Positions 18,501-29,200 are shown, counted from the first letter of the stretch. The stretch is 64,000 bases of DNA from Shewanella sairae (GCF_023283535.1 NZ_JAKILT010000018.1:1-64000), one strand, 5' to 3'. The notes: generated from the letters alone by a model not told the origin. Numbers and translations are program-made.

Positions 18501-19140
18501 TCGCTGGACCAACAACGGTCACTGTAATGACGTACCGACAGCTGTTGATACCTCTAAGCAGGTGTGGGAGCGTGACGAATGTAAAACCTACGTCGACCAA
18601 AAAGCCGGTAAGTTTATTTGGGACGGCAGCAGCCAAGAAAGCGTTGAAGGCTGTGGTTGGTGGGGCCGTGGTGTGATTCAAACCACTGGTCGCCAAAACT
18701 TCGGTACCCTAAACCACTACTTAGGTCGTTCACACGTTGACCCAGCAACTGTTGGCCAAACCATTGATGGTGTAACGGTTGAGGCACCACCAGCGAACCC
18801 GCTATATGCCGAACTCGATTTCTGTTCAAACCCTGGCTTAATTTGTAGCTCTGAAGAGAACCGTGAGATCAAGTGGATTGCAGGTCTGTTCTACTGGGTA
18901 ACCTCAGTACAAGCTTACCCAGATGAAAGCGGCCAGTACGGTAACTGGAACTACCACAACGAGCTGAAGAAGTATGTTGAAGGTGGCATGAAAGGCACTG
19001 ACTTTATTGATGATGTGTCTGGTATTGTTAACCGTGGTTGTCCTGATTTAACCTGTTCAACCGGTGATGTGCACAACGTTAAAGAGCGCCGCGAGAACTT
19101 TAAGCTGGTACTAGAGCAGCTAGGGTTAACACCGCAATAA
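15514..19140 (+). CDS. secreted multidomain GH19-type chitinase
   Basis: 1208-residue extracellular enzyme predicted to hydrolyse chitin. Order: signal peptide (1-23), two CBM5/12-type chitin-binding modules (about 30-80 and 95-150, each with GVWE and SWFW), three bacterial Ig-like repeats (about 160-240, 252-345, 350-445; the last two nearly identical), a third CBM5/12 module (about 456-510), a helical linker, and a C-terminal GH19-like lysozyme fold. The catalytic glutamate is probably Glu900 in FLAQSMQETIRY; CGWWGRGVIQTTGRQNFG is the family substrate-cleft motif. Translation begins at TTG. The start is set by the signal peptide and AGAAG. A terminator follows. Confidence 0.88.
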   Translation: MIKINKITVALTSVMFSGYLYAADATLTSSVITFVPGETKVQNGDMVAFNGECFIAKNSPGVWESPKAGSWFWDASECSGEPAPDPDPEPEPEPGDIIAFIPGQTKVNNGDIVSYANQCFIAKNNPGVWETPSADSWFWQLTECSSEPGEPDPEPTELAILSPVAGQVLSLDTATTIQAKVVGELAAKVEFWANNQKLSQKAVNPSQSMYSQNWTPTTAGSATVKVFVFDKNNQKIEQQAIVVTVKDETEEDFTAPAVRFMTPNNGAIFNETDTVAIAVNATDVDDDLTKLVIKANNAQICSFNATNAANYACNWQPTQAGNVSLKAIATDAEGLSSSVTVNIAIEAEEEFTAPVVNFITPSNGASFNDSESVAISVNATDVDDDLSKLVVKANNQQICAFEAANSQVFSCDWQPTQVGSVSLKAIATDAEGLTATSNVNITIEEEVIDPPVTPPGGLCADFNVYPDWTRGDHATGGDIMVHNNIAYSAIYWTKTIPGSDASWALHLNCDGTEPGTAPLLSLPNPMDPVRLEVAGWPNTLVVASPSTAAPVTLTLETSNSDELTDVNQLTASFVSIMEQATQAESASIIISSDVLDKATQDTALATSTIAVKDALIKAMDITGNSIDLDDINALSNDLTGWAQAHQLIIATLAPQATYGWSLTIGDFAFDTHSGRQSVWDEASVFTADLLNKLGLYQADAANKADFVAFTKSDATAALSSEQWHNALEYVKQVTDFINTPAMLAQIPTTQAASYFMGNHTSKPQLRKAAFSNVFAILFDQDSEQLNSKIEQYQAAKMPLYYVGETTESGNLTVIEALNRELADAEDAMNNTAFLYETPQSQWVPSTVYKWADFMDGLNAMHNIGVAGNKFWLLDENADDATNIKYAKVAIAAFLAQSMQETIRYNACDENNWSEIKYGAPADYPMTASCGQLGQKYADYGVNPESGLDHAYSCPRDNKMEVSALTHAKWYGAPAPVFAAPDAVLEERGLLVNGSVGRWTNNGHCNDVPTAVDTSKQVWERDECKTYVDQKAGKFIWDGSSQESVEGCGWWGRGVIQTTGRQNFGTLNHYLGRSHVDPATVGQTIDGVTVEAPPANPLYAELDFCSNPGLICSSEENREIKWIAGLFYWVTSVQAYPDESGQYGNWNYHNELKKYVEGGMKGTDFIDDVSGIVNRGCPDLTCSTGDVHNVKERRENFKLVLEQLGLTPQ

Positions 19141-19172
19141 GCCTTAGTCGCTAACTTTTTATCGATAAAATT

Positions 19173-19202
19173 AAAGCCAGTCTGTGCAAGCAGACTGGCT
19201 TT
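19173..19202 (+). terminator. rho-independent terminator
   Basis: A 12-bp perfect stem (19173-19184 with 19191-19202), loop TGCAAG, ending in TTT. It closes the chitinase and may act on the convergent merC-like gene too. Confidence 0.85.
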
Positions 19203-19239
19203 GTTCTATCAGGGGCAAACAATATAACTAAAAGAAGTA

Positions 19240-19650
19240 TTAATTCTCACTTTTAGCATTGTCACAAGCGTCACTGCGGCAAAGTGAATAGTTACGCCAA
19301 TGCGCAGCAACTAAAAAGCAACTGGCAGCTAAAGTCGCTAATTTCTCACCAGTCTCACCTAACAAGTCGTGTCCAAAAACCGCACTGGCAGCAAGGCCAG
19401 TAATACCGAAAAACGCTAACACCAATACCTTAGGATCTTTATGGCGAGTACAGCCCATTAATACCGCAATAGAGCTAGTTGGAATAACAAACCACACCAT
19501 CAACATATGATAAAAATGATCACCAACGGGAAGCGCTAGCAATGACGGGAATACGACTAATAGCAAAGGTGCTGCGATACAGTGTACTGCGCATAATGCA
19601 GAGGCTGTAATAGCCAGGCGATCAAGTAAAAGTTGTGCGGACTTATTCAT
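19240..19650 (-). CDS. MerC domain membrane protein
   Basis: Inner-membrane protein with four hydrophobic helices. SALCAVHCIAAPLLL in the first helix is the MerC pattern (Cys and His that bind mercury or another soft metal). The C-terminal tail carries CRSDACDN, another possible metal site. No mer regulator or reductase is nearby; stand-alone MerC proteins in marine bacteria are often zinc-linked, which I cannot show here. The start at 19650 (begins MNKSAQ) has GGGA upstream; six more residues are possible to 19668. Confidence 0.8.
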   Translation of the reverse strand: MNKSAQLLLDRLAITASALCAVHCIAAPLLLVVFPSLLALPVGDHFYHMLMVWFVIPTSSIAVLMGCTRHKDPKVLVLAFFGITGLAASAVFGHDLLGETGEKLATLAASCFLVAAHWRNYSLCRSDACDNAKSEN

Positions 19651-19838
19651 ATCTATTCCCAATGTCATAGTTGTACTTAGCAGCTTAAAAAGCTACGGCT
19701 ATAAAATAATTGCCGCAGCAACATATCACTAACAACATTAGCAAACAATAAACTAGCCGTGATTAGCCGTAAGATTTACAAACACCGGCAGCTTTTACTC
19801 ACACCACTATTACGCACAAAACCAAGCAGTACAGACAG

Positions 19839-20327
19839 TTATAGCGAGCGATACACGACTTGCTCAAAGCCTTGCGAGATAACTTCATCCCCTTGGATCA
19901 CAATACCGAAGCCATGCTCTTCATCCCAAGCACACTCAAAAATCATCCCTAGCGCATTTTTGCTTGGCTGGTGTAAAACAAACGCAGAAAGCTGCATTAA
20001 CTTAAATATGTCACCCGCACGCATATCAGCTTCATTCACCTCACCAACACGTGTCGGGTAAGTTTCTGAATCTTCATCGAACACATCGAGAAACTCTGAC
20101 TCTTCAAGTAGCTCTTGATAGTTTTGCTTAACGTAGTCGCAGACAAGCGCATAAATACGCCTTTCATTATCAATAAACCATTGCTGCATGCTATCAGCAA
20201 TAGACAGGTCTTCTTGAGTGAGAAAGCCAACATTGCCGTAAGCCTTAAAACCATGCCAAGCACTCAGCTCAGTCGTACCTTCATGAAGCTCGTCACCAGC
20301 TTGCCACGTAATTTTTGTTGTTTTCAT
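19839..20327 (-). CDS. DUF6985-like protein, paralogue of 13600-14088
   Basis: 162-residue acidic cytosolic protein, co-linear with its paralogue 6 kb away. Shared features are ITW-AG, an AWH-FKAYG segment, LTQEDLS, ELLEESEFLDVFDE and FECAWDEEHGFG-VIQGDEVI. The GCGAG upstream of both starts is also conserved, so the duplication included the translation start region. It stands alone, without the DUF1963 and 131-residue partners of the other copy. Function unknown; a duplicated orphan immunity-type protein is the best guess. Confidence 0.72.
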   Translation of the reverse strand: MKTTKITWQAGDELHEGTTELSAWHGFKAYGNVGFLTQEDLSIADSMQQWFIDNERRIYALVCDYVKQNYQELLEESEFLDVFDEDSETYPTRVGEVNEADMRAGDIFKLMQLSAFVLHQPSKNALGMIFECAWDEEHGFGIVIQGDEVISQGFEQVVYRSL

Positions 20328-20727
20328 AATTGACTCGCAAAGCGAAAATTATATTTGAAACAACTAAAAATTAGTATTCAGCTCAAGTAAAAAAAGCAAT
20401 TTTGTTTAATCAAACGCTGCGAATAAAAAGGATATATAAAGCAGAAGTAACAGAAAACTCATTGAAGGCGTCAGGCAAAATACTCGCTAACGCATGGCAA
20501 TCGTAAATGAAAAATTTAAAGCGAGATTAGAAAATTAAATAGGCACAAATACCAAAATTCAAAAAATAAGCTGCCCTTTAAAACACCCAAAACCAAGTTT
20601 ACTCTGACCCCTCACTTAAGGCTACAAAGAATGGGATCCCTTATAAACAAGCAGAATGAGTTTGCTTTGTTCAACTTAATTTAACAGACATCAATATCTC
20701 GTTTTAACTATTATGGGAGTCAATACT
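20328..20727. other. AT-rich intergenic region
   Basis: About 400 bases with no supported gene. GGGAG at 20715-20719 is the ribosome binding site of the next gene. Base composition is visibly more AT-rich than the core genes. Confidence 0.35.
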
Positions 20728-21828
20728 ATGAATACTTTCAACAGAAATCTTAACATCAATACAAAAAAATACACATTAACATTGGTAAGCATACTTTTAT
20801 TATTTTCAAACTTTGCCGGCAAAGAGGCTTTAGCTGCAACTCGCTATGCAAAGCCTACAGATGCAATACCCGTTCTTAAGATAACAACACATAGAACACC
20901 TTTAACTGATGAAAATGAAATTTATGCAAATGGTAAGATGCAGTCCCCCTTAGCTATTGAATATAAATTGGGGCCCGACTTCATCAACCCTAAGTTTTTA
21001 ATCAAAGAAAGATATACGCATAATTTACTGCCACGTGATGGGTGGGATGTTGAACATGAGTTCAACAGACTTCCTCACTTTATCAGCAATGCTGGTGGAA
21101 AAAGCAGAAAAGGCAAAAATCCACCTCTAAGAACCAACCCTGTTAGATTATTTTATATTACTAATAACACAGGGCACCCGGACAAAATCGATGTCTGTGT
21201 TGAGCTAACCGTTACTAATAAAGTCACTCTTAGCGAAATCACTCGTGATACTTGTGATGATAGTCAACAAAAAGATAATGCAGTTACCATCCGCACATTG
21301 ATTCCAGTGAAGTATCCGACTGAAGTCTTTTCTTTAACCCAAAAGTACCAAGAACAGAAAGATAAATTCAACAAAAAGCTATTAATTAGATACTACGAAT
21401 TAGCATCAAAGACCCCGAATAAGTTCACATTAGCAGATCCAAGACGAATCAATATCAGAAAACCTAATTCTGCAGGAGATGTTTACTCGATGCCGCATGT
21501 AGCTCCGCTACGAGTATCAAAAGGAGATCGTCTTTTCTATGTTGAAGCTCTTAAAAACGAAACGAAAAGGTATCGCCGTCCAGATTATGTAAAAAATATA
21601 ACTAACTTTACCTTAAATACTAAAAACTCCACATCAGTCAAACCAATAGTTAAACTGGCAGCAATGTACGGCAAGGAGTTCCGTCGAACGGTTTGGCCCT
21701 CATCAGCAAAAAATCAATTATCCAACTCTATGACAATACGAGTCATTGACCAATATGGTAATCCAGTCGATCTAAACTTAACCATAAGTGGTTGGTATTT
21801 ATACTTTGGGAATAAGTTAATATGGTAG
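20728..21828 (+). CDS. exported protein of unknown function
   Basis: Not recognised. 366 residues with a long signal peptide (basic start, hydrophobic core, cleavage probably after LAATR region), then a basic, beta-rich mature part without Cys pairs of note (CVELTV and DTCDDS only). The sequence has many short beta-like strands and closes with ISGWYLYFGNKLIW. Codons are AT-rich compared with the chitinase, which suggests horizontal origin. The ATG at 20728 is chosen over that at 20713 because GGGAG lies between them at the right distance. Confidence 0.65.
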   Translation: MNTFNRNLNINTKKYTLTLVSILLLFSNFAGKEALAATRYAKPTDAIPVLKITTHRTPLTDENEIYANGKMQSPLAIEYKLGPDFINPKFLIKERYTHNLLPRDGWDVEHEFNRLPHFISNAGGKSRKGKNPPLRTNPVRLFYITNNTGHPDKIDVCVELTVTNKVTLSEITRDTCDDSQQKDNAVTIRTLIPVKYPTEVFSLTQKYQEQKDKFNKKLLIRYYELASKTPNKFTLADPRRINIRKPNSAGDVYSMPHVAPLRVSKGDRLFYVEALKNETKRYRRPDYVKNITNFTLNTKNSTSVKPIVKLAAMYGKEFRRTVWPSSAKNQLSNSMTIRVIDQYGNPVDLNLTISGWYLYFGNKLIW

Positions 21829-21871
21829 AAACACCAATTCGAGCTGACATCTCCCAGCCATAATCAAAAAA

Positions 21872-21894
21872 TAGCCACCCGTTCTGGGTGGCTA
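21872..21894 (-). terminator. rho-independent terminator
   Basis: A 9-bp stem TAGCCACCC/GGGTGGCTA with loop GTTCT. On the minus strand six T follow, so it ends the GGDEF gene. On the plus strand it may also stop the exported-protein transcript. Confidence 0.85.
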
Positions 21895-21946
21895 AAAGTA
21901 AAAATGGGGGGCAGAGTTTGGTTACTCCACACTTATTTTCGCATCG

Positions 21947-22834
21947 CTACCCCTGCAATATTTCAACCCTATTTCTGCCACTAGTCTTCGCATTATATAA
22001 AGCTTGATCCGCTCGATTAATTAACGCCTCAAGAGTATCGTCAGCTATCAAAGTGGTAACACCAAGGCTGACCGTAACGTGTGGCCCTTCAGCAAAACTA
22101 TGTTCATCAATAACAGCTCGACATGACTCAGCCAGAGCGATTACGCCATCTAAATCAGTTTCAGGGCACAAAATTAAAAACTCCTCCCCTCCCCAGCGCC
22201 CAACCGTATCCAGTTCACGAGTATTATTGGTCAATATTTTAGAGACTTGAATTAAACATTTATCTCCAAAAAGATGACCATAATTGTCATTCACTTTTTT
22301 AAAATGATCGAGATCTGCCAAGATAACGCTTAGCGGATACTTAAGACGTCTACACCTTTCAATTTCATGACTAAGCCTAGTATCAAGCTCTAACCTATTA
22401 GCTAACCCTGTCAGCACATCTGTCTTAGCCAGCTTCAACGCTTTTTCTTCAAGTAACTTTTGAGTAGTGATATCCGTCGATATCCCTAAAATTCCGATAA
22501 TTTCATTTGGATCAGTATCTGAATAAATTGGTGCTTTTACATTGAGATAGATTCGTCTTTTAGAAGTACCTGCATCAACTACAACTTCTTCTTCAGTTGA
22601 CTCACCCGATAGCACTTTTAAATCCACAGCTCGAAGTTCATTTACGACGTCCGAGGGGAAAAATTTAATGTCAGTAGCCAAATAAAGCTCTTCAGCAGTA
22701 CACCCAAAAAGTTTAAGCGTATGTATATTTGCGTATACATATTCGAACTTACGATTTTTGATATAAACAAAAGACTGCACGTGATCTAACGCTGCATATA
22801 AGCCACTCAGCAAACTAACCTGCTCTTCCTGCAT
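21947..22834 (-). CDS. PAS-GGDEF diguanylate cyclase
   Basis: Cytosolic 295-residue signalling enzyme making cyclic di-GMP from two GTP. N-terminal PAS domain (about 10-125; FVYIKNRKFEYVYAN, GILGISTDITTQK at its end) and C-terminal GGDEF domain (about 135-292). The active-site motif is GGEEF, so catalysis is likely. RELD five residues before it is an intact I-site for product inhibition. DLDHFKKVNDNYGH is the usual metal/GTP region. No membrane segment, so a soluble cue sensed by PAS is likely; the ligand is unknown. Confidence 0.9.
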   Translation of the reverse strand: MQEEQVSLLSGLYAALDHVQSFVYIKNRKFEYVYANIHTLKLFGCTAEELYLATDIKFFPSDVVNELRAVDLKVLSGESTEEEVVVDAGTSKRRIYLNVKAPIYSDTDPNEIIGILGISTDITTQKLLEEKALKLAKTDVLTGLANRLELDTRLSHEIERCRRLKYPLSVILADLDHFKKVNDNYGHLFGDKCLIQVSKILTNNTRELDTVGRWGGEEFLILCPETDLDGVIALAESCRAVIDEHSFAEGPHVTVSLGVTTLIADDTLEALINRADQALYNAKTSGRNRVEILQG

Positions 22835-23223
22835 TTATCAGCCTTATAATAATATTGGATATGTTCTAAAAAGCGTTAAAACAACCTAACAGAAGATATG
22901 AACAAACACACCGAATAGTTAAGCTAAGCGATTAATTTAAAAGCAATTATAAGTATAAAGTAATTATTGCAAATCAATTGTTTTAGCTTTCTATAGGCAG
23001 GTTTTTCGAAAAGATACAAAGCGGAGGCAAACTAATTTTATTAACTAAAGCATAGCCAGCTATTATTAATTGAGAGTCCATTTTTGAGCATCAGAACGCT
23101 ATTTATAACAAAAATCTAGGCTCGCCAAACCACACTATTATAACAGTGGTAATACAGACTTTGGTTAAATAGAGAGTTCCAAGCTAATGAGTGTATTGCT
23201 AAGACGGAACGAATAAAGCAGAG
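22835..23223. other. intergenic region
   Basis: AT-rich, no gene supported. It holds the promoter side of the GGDEF gene and ends at the REP-like hairpin at 23224. Confidence 0.35.
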
Positions 23224-23261
23224 TCACCTTCTACTTCAGTAATACCTGAAATAGGAGGTGA
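23224..23261. repeat. REP-like palindrome, diverged copy
   Basis: A long hairpin (stem 23224-23239 with 23246-23261, one mismatch and one wobble, loop TAATAC). The arms CACCTTCTACTTCAG and AGGAGGTG resemble those of the hairpins at 27363, 28632 and 29138, which flank the RAYT transposase. It lies just behind ndh. Confidence 0.6.
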
Positions 23262-23280
23262 TCAAGCATCGTTTTCGTTA

Positions 23281-24570
23281 TTACCACAGCTTCAACTGTG
23301 GACGAAGCAAGCGGTTCAAGCCGTGGATCATTAAAATCATTGACCCTTTAAGCGGGCCGTGTAGCGATATAATGTGTCTACGGTACAGCGACGCGTAAAC
23401 GAAACGCGCTGGACAGCCCACTAACTGTAAACCACCGTGGAAGAACGAGAACATATTACCAACAGTATTGAAGTGCGCTAGGTTCACAAAACTACCTAAA
23501 TCTTTGTAAACATAACGATCTAACTTAGCATTCGGATCTTTTAACAAACGAGTCAAGTTAGTGCCTATCATCAATGCCACCTGTCTAGCAGTTTGCCCTC
23601 TCGGTGGTAAAAAACTACCGTCATCTTGGGGAATACTCGCGCAATCCCCAAAGGTAAAGATCCGCTCATCCGACAAAGTACGCCCAGTATCTGCAGCTAT
23701 CAACTGGTTGGCACGATTAACTTCTAATCCCAGTGTTGCTAGGACTTCTGGCGCTTTAACACCTGCTGCCCAAACAATTAAATCAGCCTCTATTAACCGG
23801 CCATCTTTAGTGGTTAAACCTTGTTTGGTCACTTCGGTCACCATAGTGCTTGTGCTGACTTTAACGCCCAGCTCTAGCAATTTATCGTGTACCGATTGGC
23901 GAAGATCTGACTTAGGTAGCGCAGGCATTACAGAGTCTGATGCTTCGACTATCGTTAAATCTAATAAGTCTTGTTCTAACTTGTATCCGTAAGTACGTAA
24001 GGTCTGAGTCATATGATGCAGCTCTGCCGCCATCTCAACACCCGTTGCACCCGCGCCAACAATAGCCACTTTCATCTTACCTTGGCGCTGACCACTAGCA
24101 TGCTGCATAAATTGATCTTGAATGCGTTCACGTAGGATCATCGCTTGCTCGGTCAAATCTAGCGTGAAGGCATGCTCCTTCACTCCAGGAATACCGAAGT
24201 CATTGCTAATTGCACCAATCCCAATGACCAGATAATCGTAGTCTAGACGACGCTCGTCTAAAATCAGGCGACCATCTGCACTATAAAGTGGTGCAAGAAT
24301 AATTTGTCGATTTTCGCGATCGATACCGGTTAGCGCACCGCGCTGATAAAGGTAGCCTTTATTGGCGCCGTGAACTTGATAATCAACGGCGTTGGTACCT
24401 TCATCTAAACTACCAGTTGCGAGTTCATGTAATAGTGGTTTCCAAATATGATGGTTAGCAATATCCACTAATGTGATTTCAGCTTTACCCTTTTTTCCAA
24501 GAGTTTTACCAAGCTTGGTTATTAATTCCATACCGCCAGCACCACCGCCGACGACGACTATCTTTTTCAT
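23281..24570 (-). CDS. ndh: type II NADH dehydrogenase
   Basis: Peripheral inner-membrane flavoprotein that passes electrons from NADH to quinone without pumping protons. FAD-binding GGGAGGMEL at the start, NAD-binding GAGATGVEMAAEL near residue 173, and a closing FGDCASIPQ-type FAD motif. 429 residues is the family length; the C-terminal basic helix region (YRRHIISLHG, LLRPQLKLW) is the usual membrane anchor. TTGGAG precedes the ATG. Single gene. Confidence 0.9.
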   Translation of the reverse strand: MKKIVVVGGGAGGMELITKLGKTLGKKGKAEITLVDIANHHIWKPLLHELATGSLDEGTNAVDYQVHGANKGYLYQRGALTGIDRENRQIILAPLYSADGRLILDERRLDYDYLVIGIGAISNDFGIPGVKEHAFTLDLTEQAMILRERIQDQFMQHASGQRQGKMKVAIVGAGATGVEMAAELHHMTQTLRTYGYKLEQDLLDLTIVEASDSVMPALPKSDLRQSVHDKLLELGVKVSTSTMVTEVTKQGLTTKDGRLIEADLIVWAAGVKAPEVLATLGLEVNRANQLIAADTGRTLSDERIFTFGDCASIPQDDGSFLPPRGQTARQVALMIGTNLTRLLKDPNAKLDRYVYKDLGSFVNLAHFNTVGNMFSFFHGGLQLVGCPARFVYASLYRRHIISLHGPLKGSMILMIHGLNRLLRPQLKLW

Positions 24571-24925
24571 AATTTTGCTCCAATTTAAAAGCAGCGCTGT
24601 TTACTTATAGGATTGAATTTAATCAGCTATTGCTAACATGCTTGAAAGCTTTCGCTTGTAATGTTTAATCGCCTCTAAGATGACTTAGTGGCTAGGCTAT
24701 GGTGGGGTTGCAATCATTTATCTATGCTAAAATTAGCTCTTTTTGTAGCCGCAGAAAGCCGCTAACAAGCAACAGGCCGCTAACGCCAATATTCCTTTAT
24801 GTAATAGTTGCGTTGTGCAATAGACGCATTGTGTAATAGTTGCGTTATGCAATGGCGACGCTAAATTTTAGTTTGATATGGCTGCGATTTTCATTATGCC
24901 GACTGCGACATAAGCTAAAGCGAGA
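24571..24925. other. intergenic region upstream of ndh
   Basis: Contains the ndh leader and the 32-bp tandem repeat listed separately. No gene seen. Confidence 0.35.
24801..24864. repeat. 32-bp tandem repeat, two copies
   Basis: Copy one at 24801-24832 and copy two at 24833-24864 share GTAATAGTTGCGTT-TGCAAT and differ at a few positions. Origin unknown. Confidence 0.75.
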
Positions 24926-25759
24926 TCACAACCACTTAGCGTGGAAGCGTAAATGCGCTTCAATATAACTAGCAATAAAGTAGTAGCTATGATCGTAACC
25001 TAGGTGCTGGTTCAGCGTCAGCGGATAACCAGAAACCTCAGCAGCGTTCAACAATGCTTGCGGTTGCAGCTGTTCAGGCAAAAAGTTATCTGACAGCCCT
25101 TGATCAACTAACGCAGGCGGCTGCAGTGAACCGGCAGACTCAGACATTAGCGCGCAACTATCATATTGCTGCCATGCTGTTTTATCGCCACCTAAGTAAG
25201 CACTAAACGCTTTTTGGCCCCACGGCACTTGGCTTGGATTAACAATTGGACTAAATGCTGATACCGAGCGATAACGTTCAGGATTGCGCAGCGCAATCAT
25301 TAACGCACCATGCCCGCCCATGGAATGACCACTAATGGCACGCACATCTGTAACGGGAAATTCTGCTTCAATCAATGCTGGCAATTCATTTACCACATAA
25401 TCGTACATGTGGAAGTGCTTATCCCATGGTGCTTGAGTCGCATTGACATAAAAACCTGCACCTTGACCCAAATCGTAAGCTTCATCATTAGCAACGTCAT
25501 CTCCACGCGGGCTAGTGTCCGGTGCAACGATTGCAATACCTAATTCAGCAGCAATACTCTGAGCACCCGCTTTTTGCATAAAATTTTCGTCAGTACAAGT
25601 TAGGCCTGACAACCAGTAGAGTACAGGTACTTTTTGGGTTTCTGCTTGTGGTGGCAGGTAAATAGCAAAACGCATTTTGCAGTTCAATACAGAGCTGAAG
25701 TGCTCGTATTGTTTGTGCCAGCCGCCAAAACTTTTATTACTAGAAAGGTTACTTAACAT
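24926..25759 (-). CDS. fghA: S-formylglutathione hydrolase
   Basis: Cytosolic serine esterase that splits S-formylglutathione to formate and glutathione, the second step of glutathione-dependent formaldehyde removal. Nucleophile Ser lies in GHSMGGHGA; the triad Asp is probably in QGLSDNFL and the His in [26 protein letters not shown] text near residue 48 is the oxyanion region. 277 residues, normal. It follows adhC on the same strand after 151 bases and is very likely its operon partner. Confidence 0.92.
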   Translation of the reverse strand: MLSNLSSNKSFGGWHKQYEHFSSVLNCKMRFAIYLPPQAETQKVPVLYWLSGLTCTDENFMQKAGAQSIAAELGIAIVAPDTSPRGDDVANDEAYDLGQGAGFYVNATQAPWDKHFHMYDYVVNELPALIEAEFPVTDVRAISGHSMGGHGALMIALRNPERYRSVSAFSPIVNPSQVPWGQKAFSAYLGGDKTAWQQYDSCALMSESAGSLQPPALVDQGLSDNFLPEQLQPQALLNAAEVSGYPLTLNQHLGYDHSYYFIASYIEAHLRFHAKWL

Positions 25760-25784
25760 TGATATAATAACTCCCAGAAAAATT

Positions 25785-25817
25785 AAGCTGGAACTCGAAC
25801 ATTCGAAGTTCCAGCTT
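25785..25817 (-). other. intercistronic hairpin between adhC and fghA
   Basis: An 11-bp stem (25785-25795 with 25807-25817), no U run. It may protect the upstream adhC message or attenuate fghA. Confidence 0.6.
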
Positions 25818-25910
25818 ATGTAAGCCGACTAGGCTAGTGAAAACGCCTCCGACAAACGGACTTGTCTACTCAGCTAACAAATATAGCTGAGCGATGCGTT
25901 TTAATGCTGA

Positions 25911-27649
<1,739 letters not shown>

Positions 27650-28627
27650 TTATCTTGCTGAGAGGTACTGACAACTACCGGCAAAGTGCCGTCGTCGCTT
27701 TTCTAGATGCTCACAATAGTGAGTTAGTTCCTGTAGTGAACCCACTGGACCATGGAATAACTTGCCAAACTCAGACGTGATTTTAAACCAGTTATCAATT
27801 GGAATATTGATTCGATTCAGAATGTTCTCAGCTTTAGAAGAGATAGCACCGCGCTTATCACCACGTATAACACGACCAGTTTCATCTACAAGCATTAAAT
27901 AATCTTGCAGCGAAAAGTTAATCCCTTTTGGCTGATGCTCTCTTTCATTGCCAATGAAAGGTAGCAATTTAGCAGGCTGCTTTCCTTTCAGTGCCGCATT
28001 TACCCTTAATTGCAAACTGGTGTAATCTGATTTTTCAGGCGTTTTAGCCATCTTGGCACGAATAGGATTGAGTTCAACGTACGCCATACAAGCAAGTACA
28101 GCCGCTTCATCAAGTAATGCTTGGCTCTTAAAGCGCCCCTCCCAAAAATGGCCTGTACAGTTGTCTTCATAGTTAGCTTGTCTTGCAATGGGTTCGTTGA
28201 GACACCTCATAAACCAACTGATGTCACACAAGCGTGAACGATAGGTCGCTATTAGCTGCTTTAGTAATGCAACCATACACTCGTCTATCACTTCACCTTT
28301 AGCAAACTTCTGTGTTAAATCAGTACCATTAAACAACTTATGCCACTGTTCTACCACTTCCCTATCTGACCAGCTATTCACCGTATCAAGGTCGATATAA
28401 AGCACCACATGCAAATGGTTACTCATCACTGCATACGCAGCTACGTCTATCGCAAATACCTCTGTTAACTTGAGTATTTGCGCTTCAACCCAACCACGGC
28501 GATGGTCATAATTCTTACCAGTGTATTTATCATCACCGCACAAAAAGGCGCGCCGAACCACACGACTACAACAGTGATAATAAGGCGTGTCTTCCAAGCT
28601 AATCAGTGTACTTCTAGGACGGGGCAT
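27650..28627 (-). CDS. REP-associated tyrosine transposase (RAYT, Y1/IS200-like)
   Basis: 325-residue single-strand DNA transposase of the Y1 HUH type. The HUH motif is SNHLHVVLY; YHCCSRVVRRAFLCG at the start and a GHFWEGRFKSQALLD segment are characteristic of RAYT proteins. It begins 4 bases from a REP hairpin on its 5' side (28632-28670) and has a second one 250 bases beyond its 3' end (27363-27401). The protein is probably able to cleave and move REP sequences; no independent sign of activity. Its 5' third is duplicated next door. Confidence 0.9.
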   Translation of the reverse strand: MPRPRSTLISLEDTPYYHCCSRVVRRAFLCGDDKYTGKNYDHRRGWVEAQILKLTEVFAIDVAAYAVMSNHLHVVLYIDLDTVNSWSDREVVEQWHKLFNGTDLTQKFAKGEVIDECMVALLKQLIATYRSRLCDISWFMRCLNEPIARQANYEDNCTGHFWEGRFKSQALLDEAAVLACMAYVELNPIRAKMAKTPEKSDYTSLQLRVNAALKGKQPAKLLPFIGNEREHQPKGINFSLQDYLMLVDETGRVIRGDKRGAISSKAENILNRINIPIDNWFKITSEFGKLFHGPVGSLQELTHYCEHLEKRRRHFAGSCQYLSAR

Positions 28628-28631
28628 AACA

Positions 28632-28670
28632 ACCTCCTACTTCAGCAATAACTTAAGCTTAGTAAGAGGT
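28632..28670. repeat. REP hairpin, right of the RAYT gene
   Basis: Arms ACCTCCTACT (28632-28641) and AGTAAGAGGT (28661-28670), one mismatch. Lies just upstream of the transposase ATG. Confidence 0.72.
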
Positions 28671-28740
28671 CTACAAACATGCCATTAACGATGGGTGTCT
28701 ATGATTGGTGCCTCATAAACCAACTGATGTCACACAAGCG

Positions 28741-29133
28741 TTAACGATAGGTCGCTATTAGCTGCTTTAGTAATGCAACCATACACTCGTCTATCACTTC
28801 ACCTTTAGCAAACTTCTGTGTTAAATCAGTACCATTAAACAACTTCTGCCACTGTTCTACCACTTCCCTATCTGACCAGCTATTCACCGTATCAAGGTCG
28901 ATATAAAGCACCACATGCAAATGGTTACTCATCACTGCATACGCAGCTACGTCTATCGCAAATACCTCTGTTAACTTGAGTATTTGCGCCTCAACCCAAC
29001 CTCGGCGATGGTCATAATTCTTGCCTGTATATTTATCATCACCACATAAAAAGGCACGCCGAACCACGCGGCTACAGCAGTGGTAATACGGCGTGTCTTC
29101 CAAGCTAATCAGTGTACTTCTAGGACGGGGCAT
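28741..29133 (-). pseudogene. truncated RAYT transposase copy
   Basis: The first 130 residues of the transposase, almost identical to the full copy and including the HUH motif SNHLHVVLY. A C-to-A change turns the codon after ATYR into TAA; the rest of the protein is missing at the duplication junction. It cannot make the full catalytic domain. Confidence 0.88.
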
Positions 29134-29137
29134 AACA

Positions 29138-29176
29138 ACCTCCTACTTCAGCAATAACTTAAGCTTAGTAAGAGGT
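29138..29176. repeat. REP hairpin, second copy from the duplication
   Basis: Arms ACCTCCTACT (29138-29147) and AGTAAGAGGT (29167-29176). It is the 506-bp duplicate of the hairpin at 28632 and lies 40 bases from the NACHT remnant. Confidence 0.72.
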
Positions 29177-29200
29177 CTATAAACATGCCAATAACGATGG

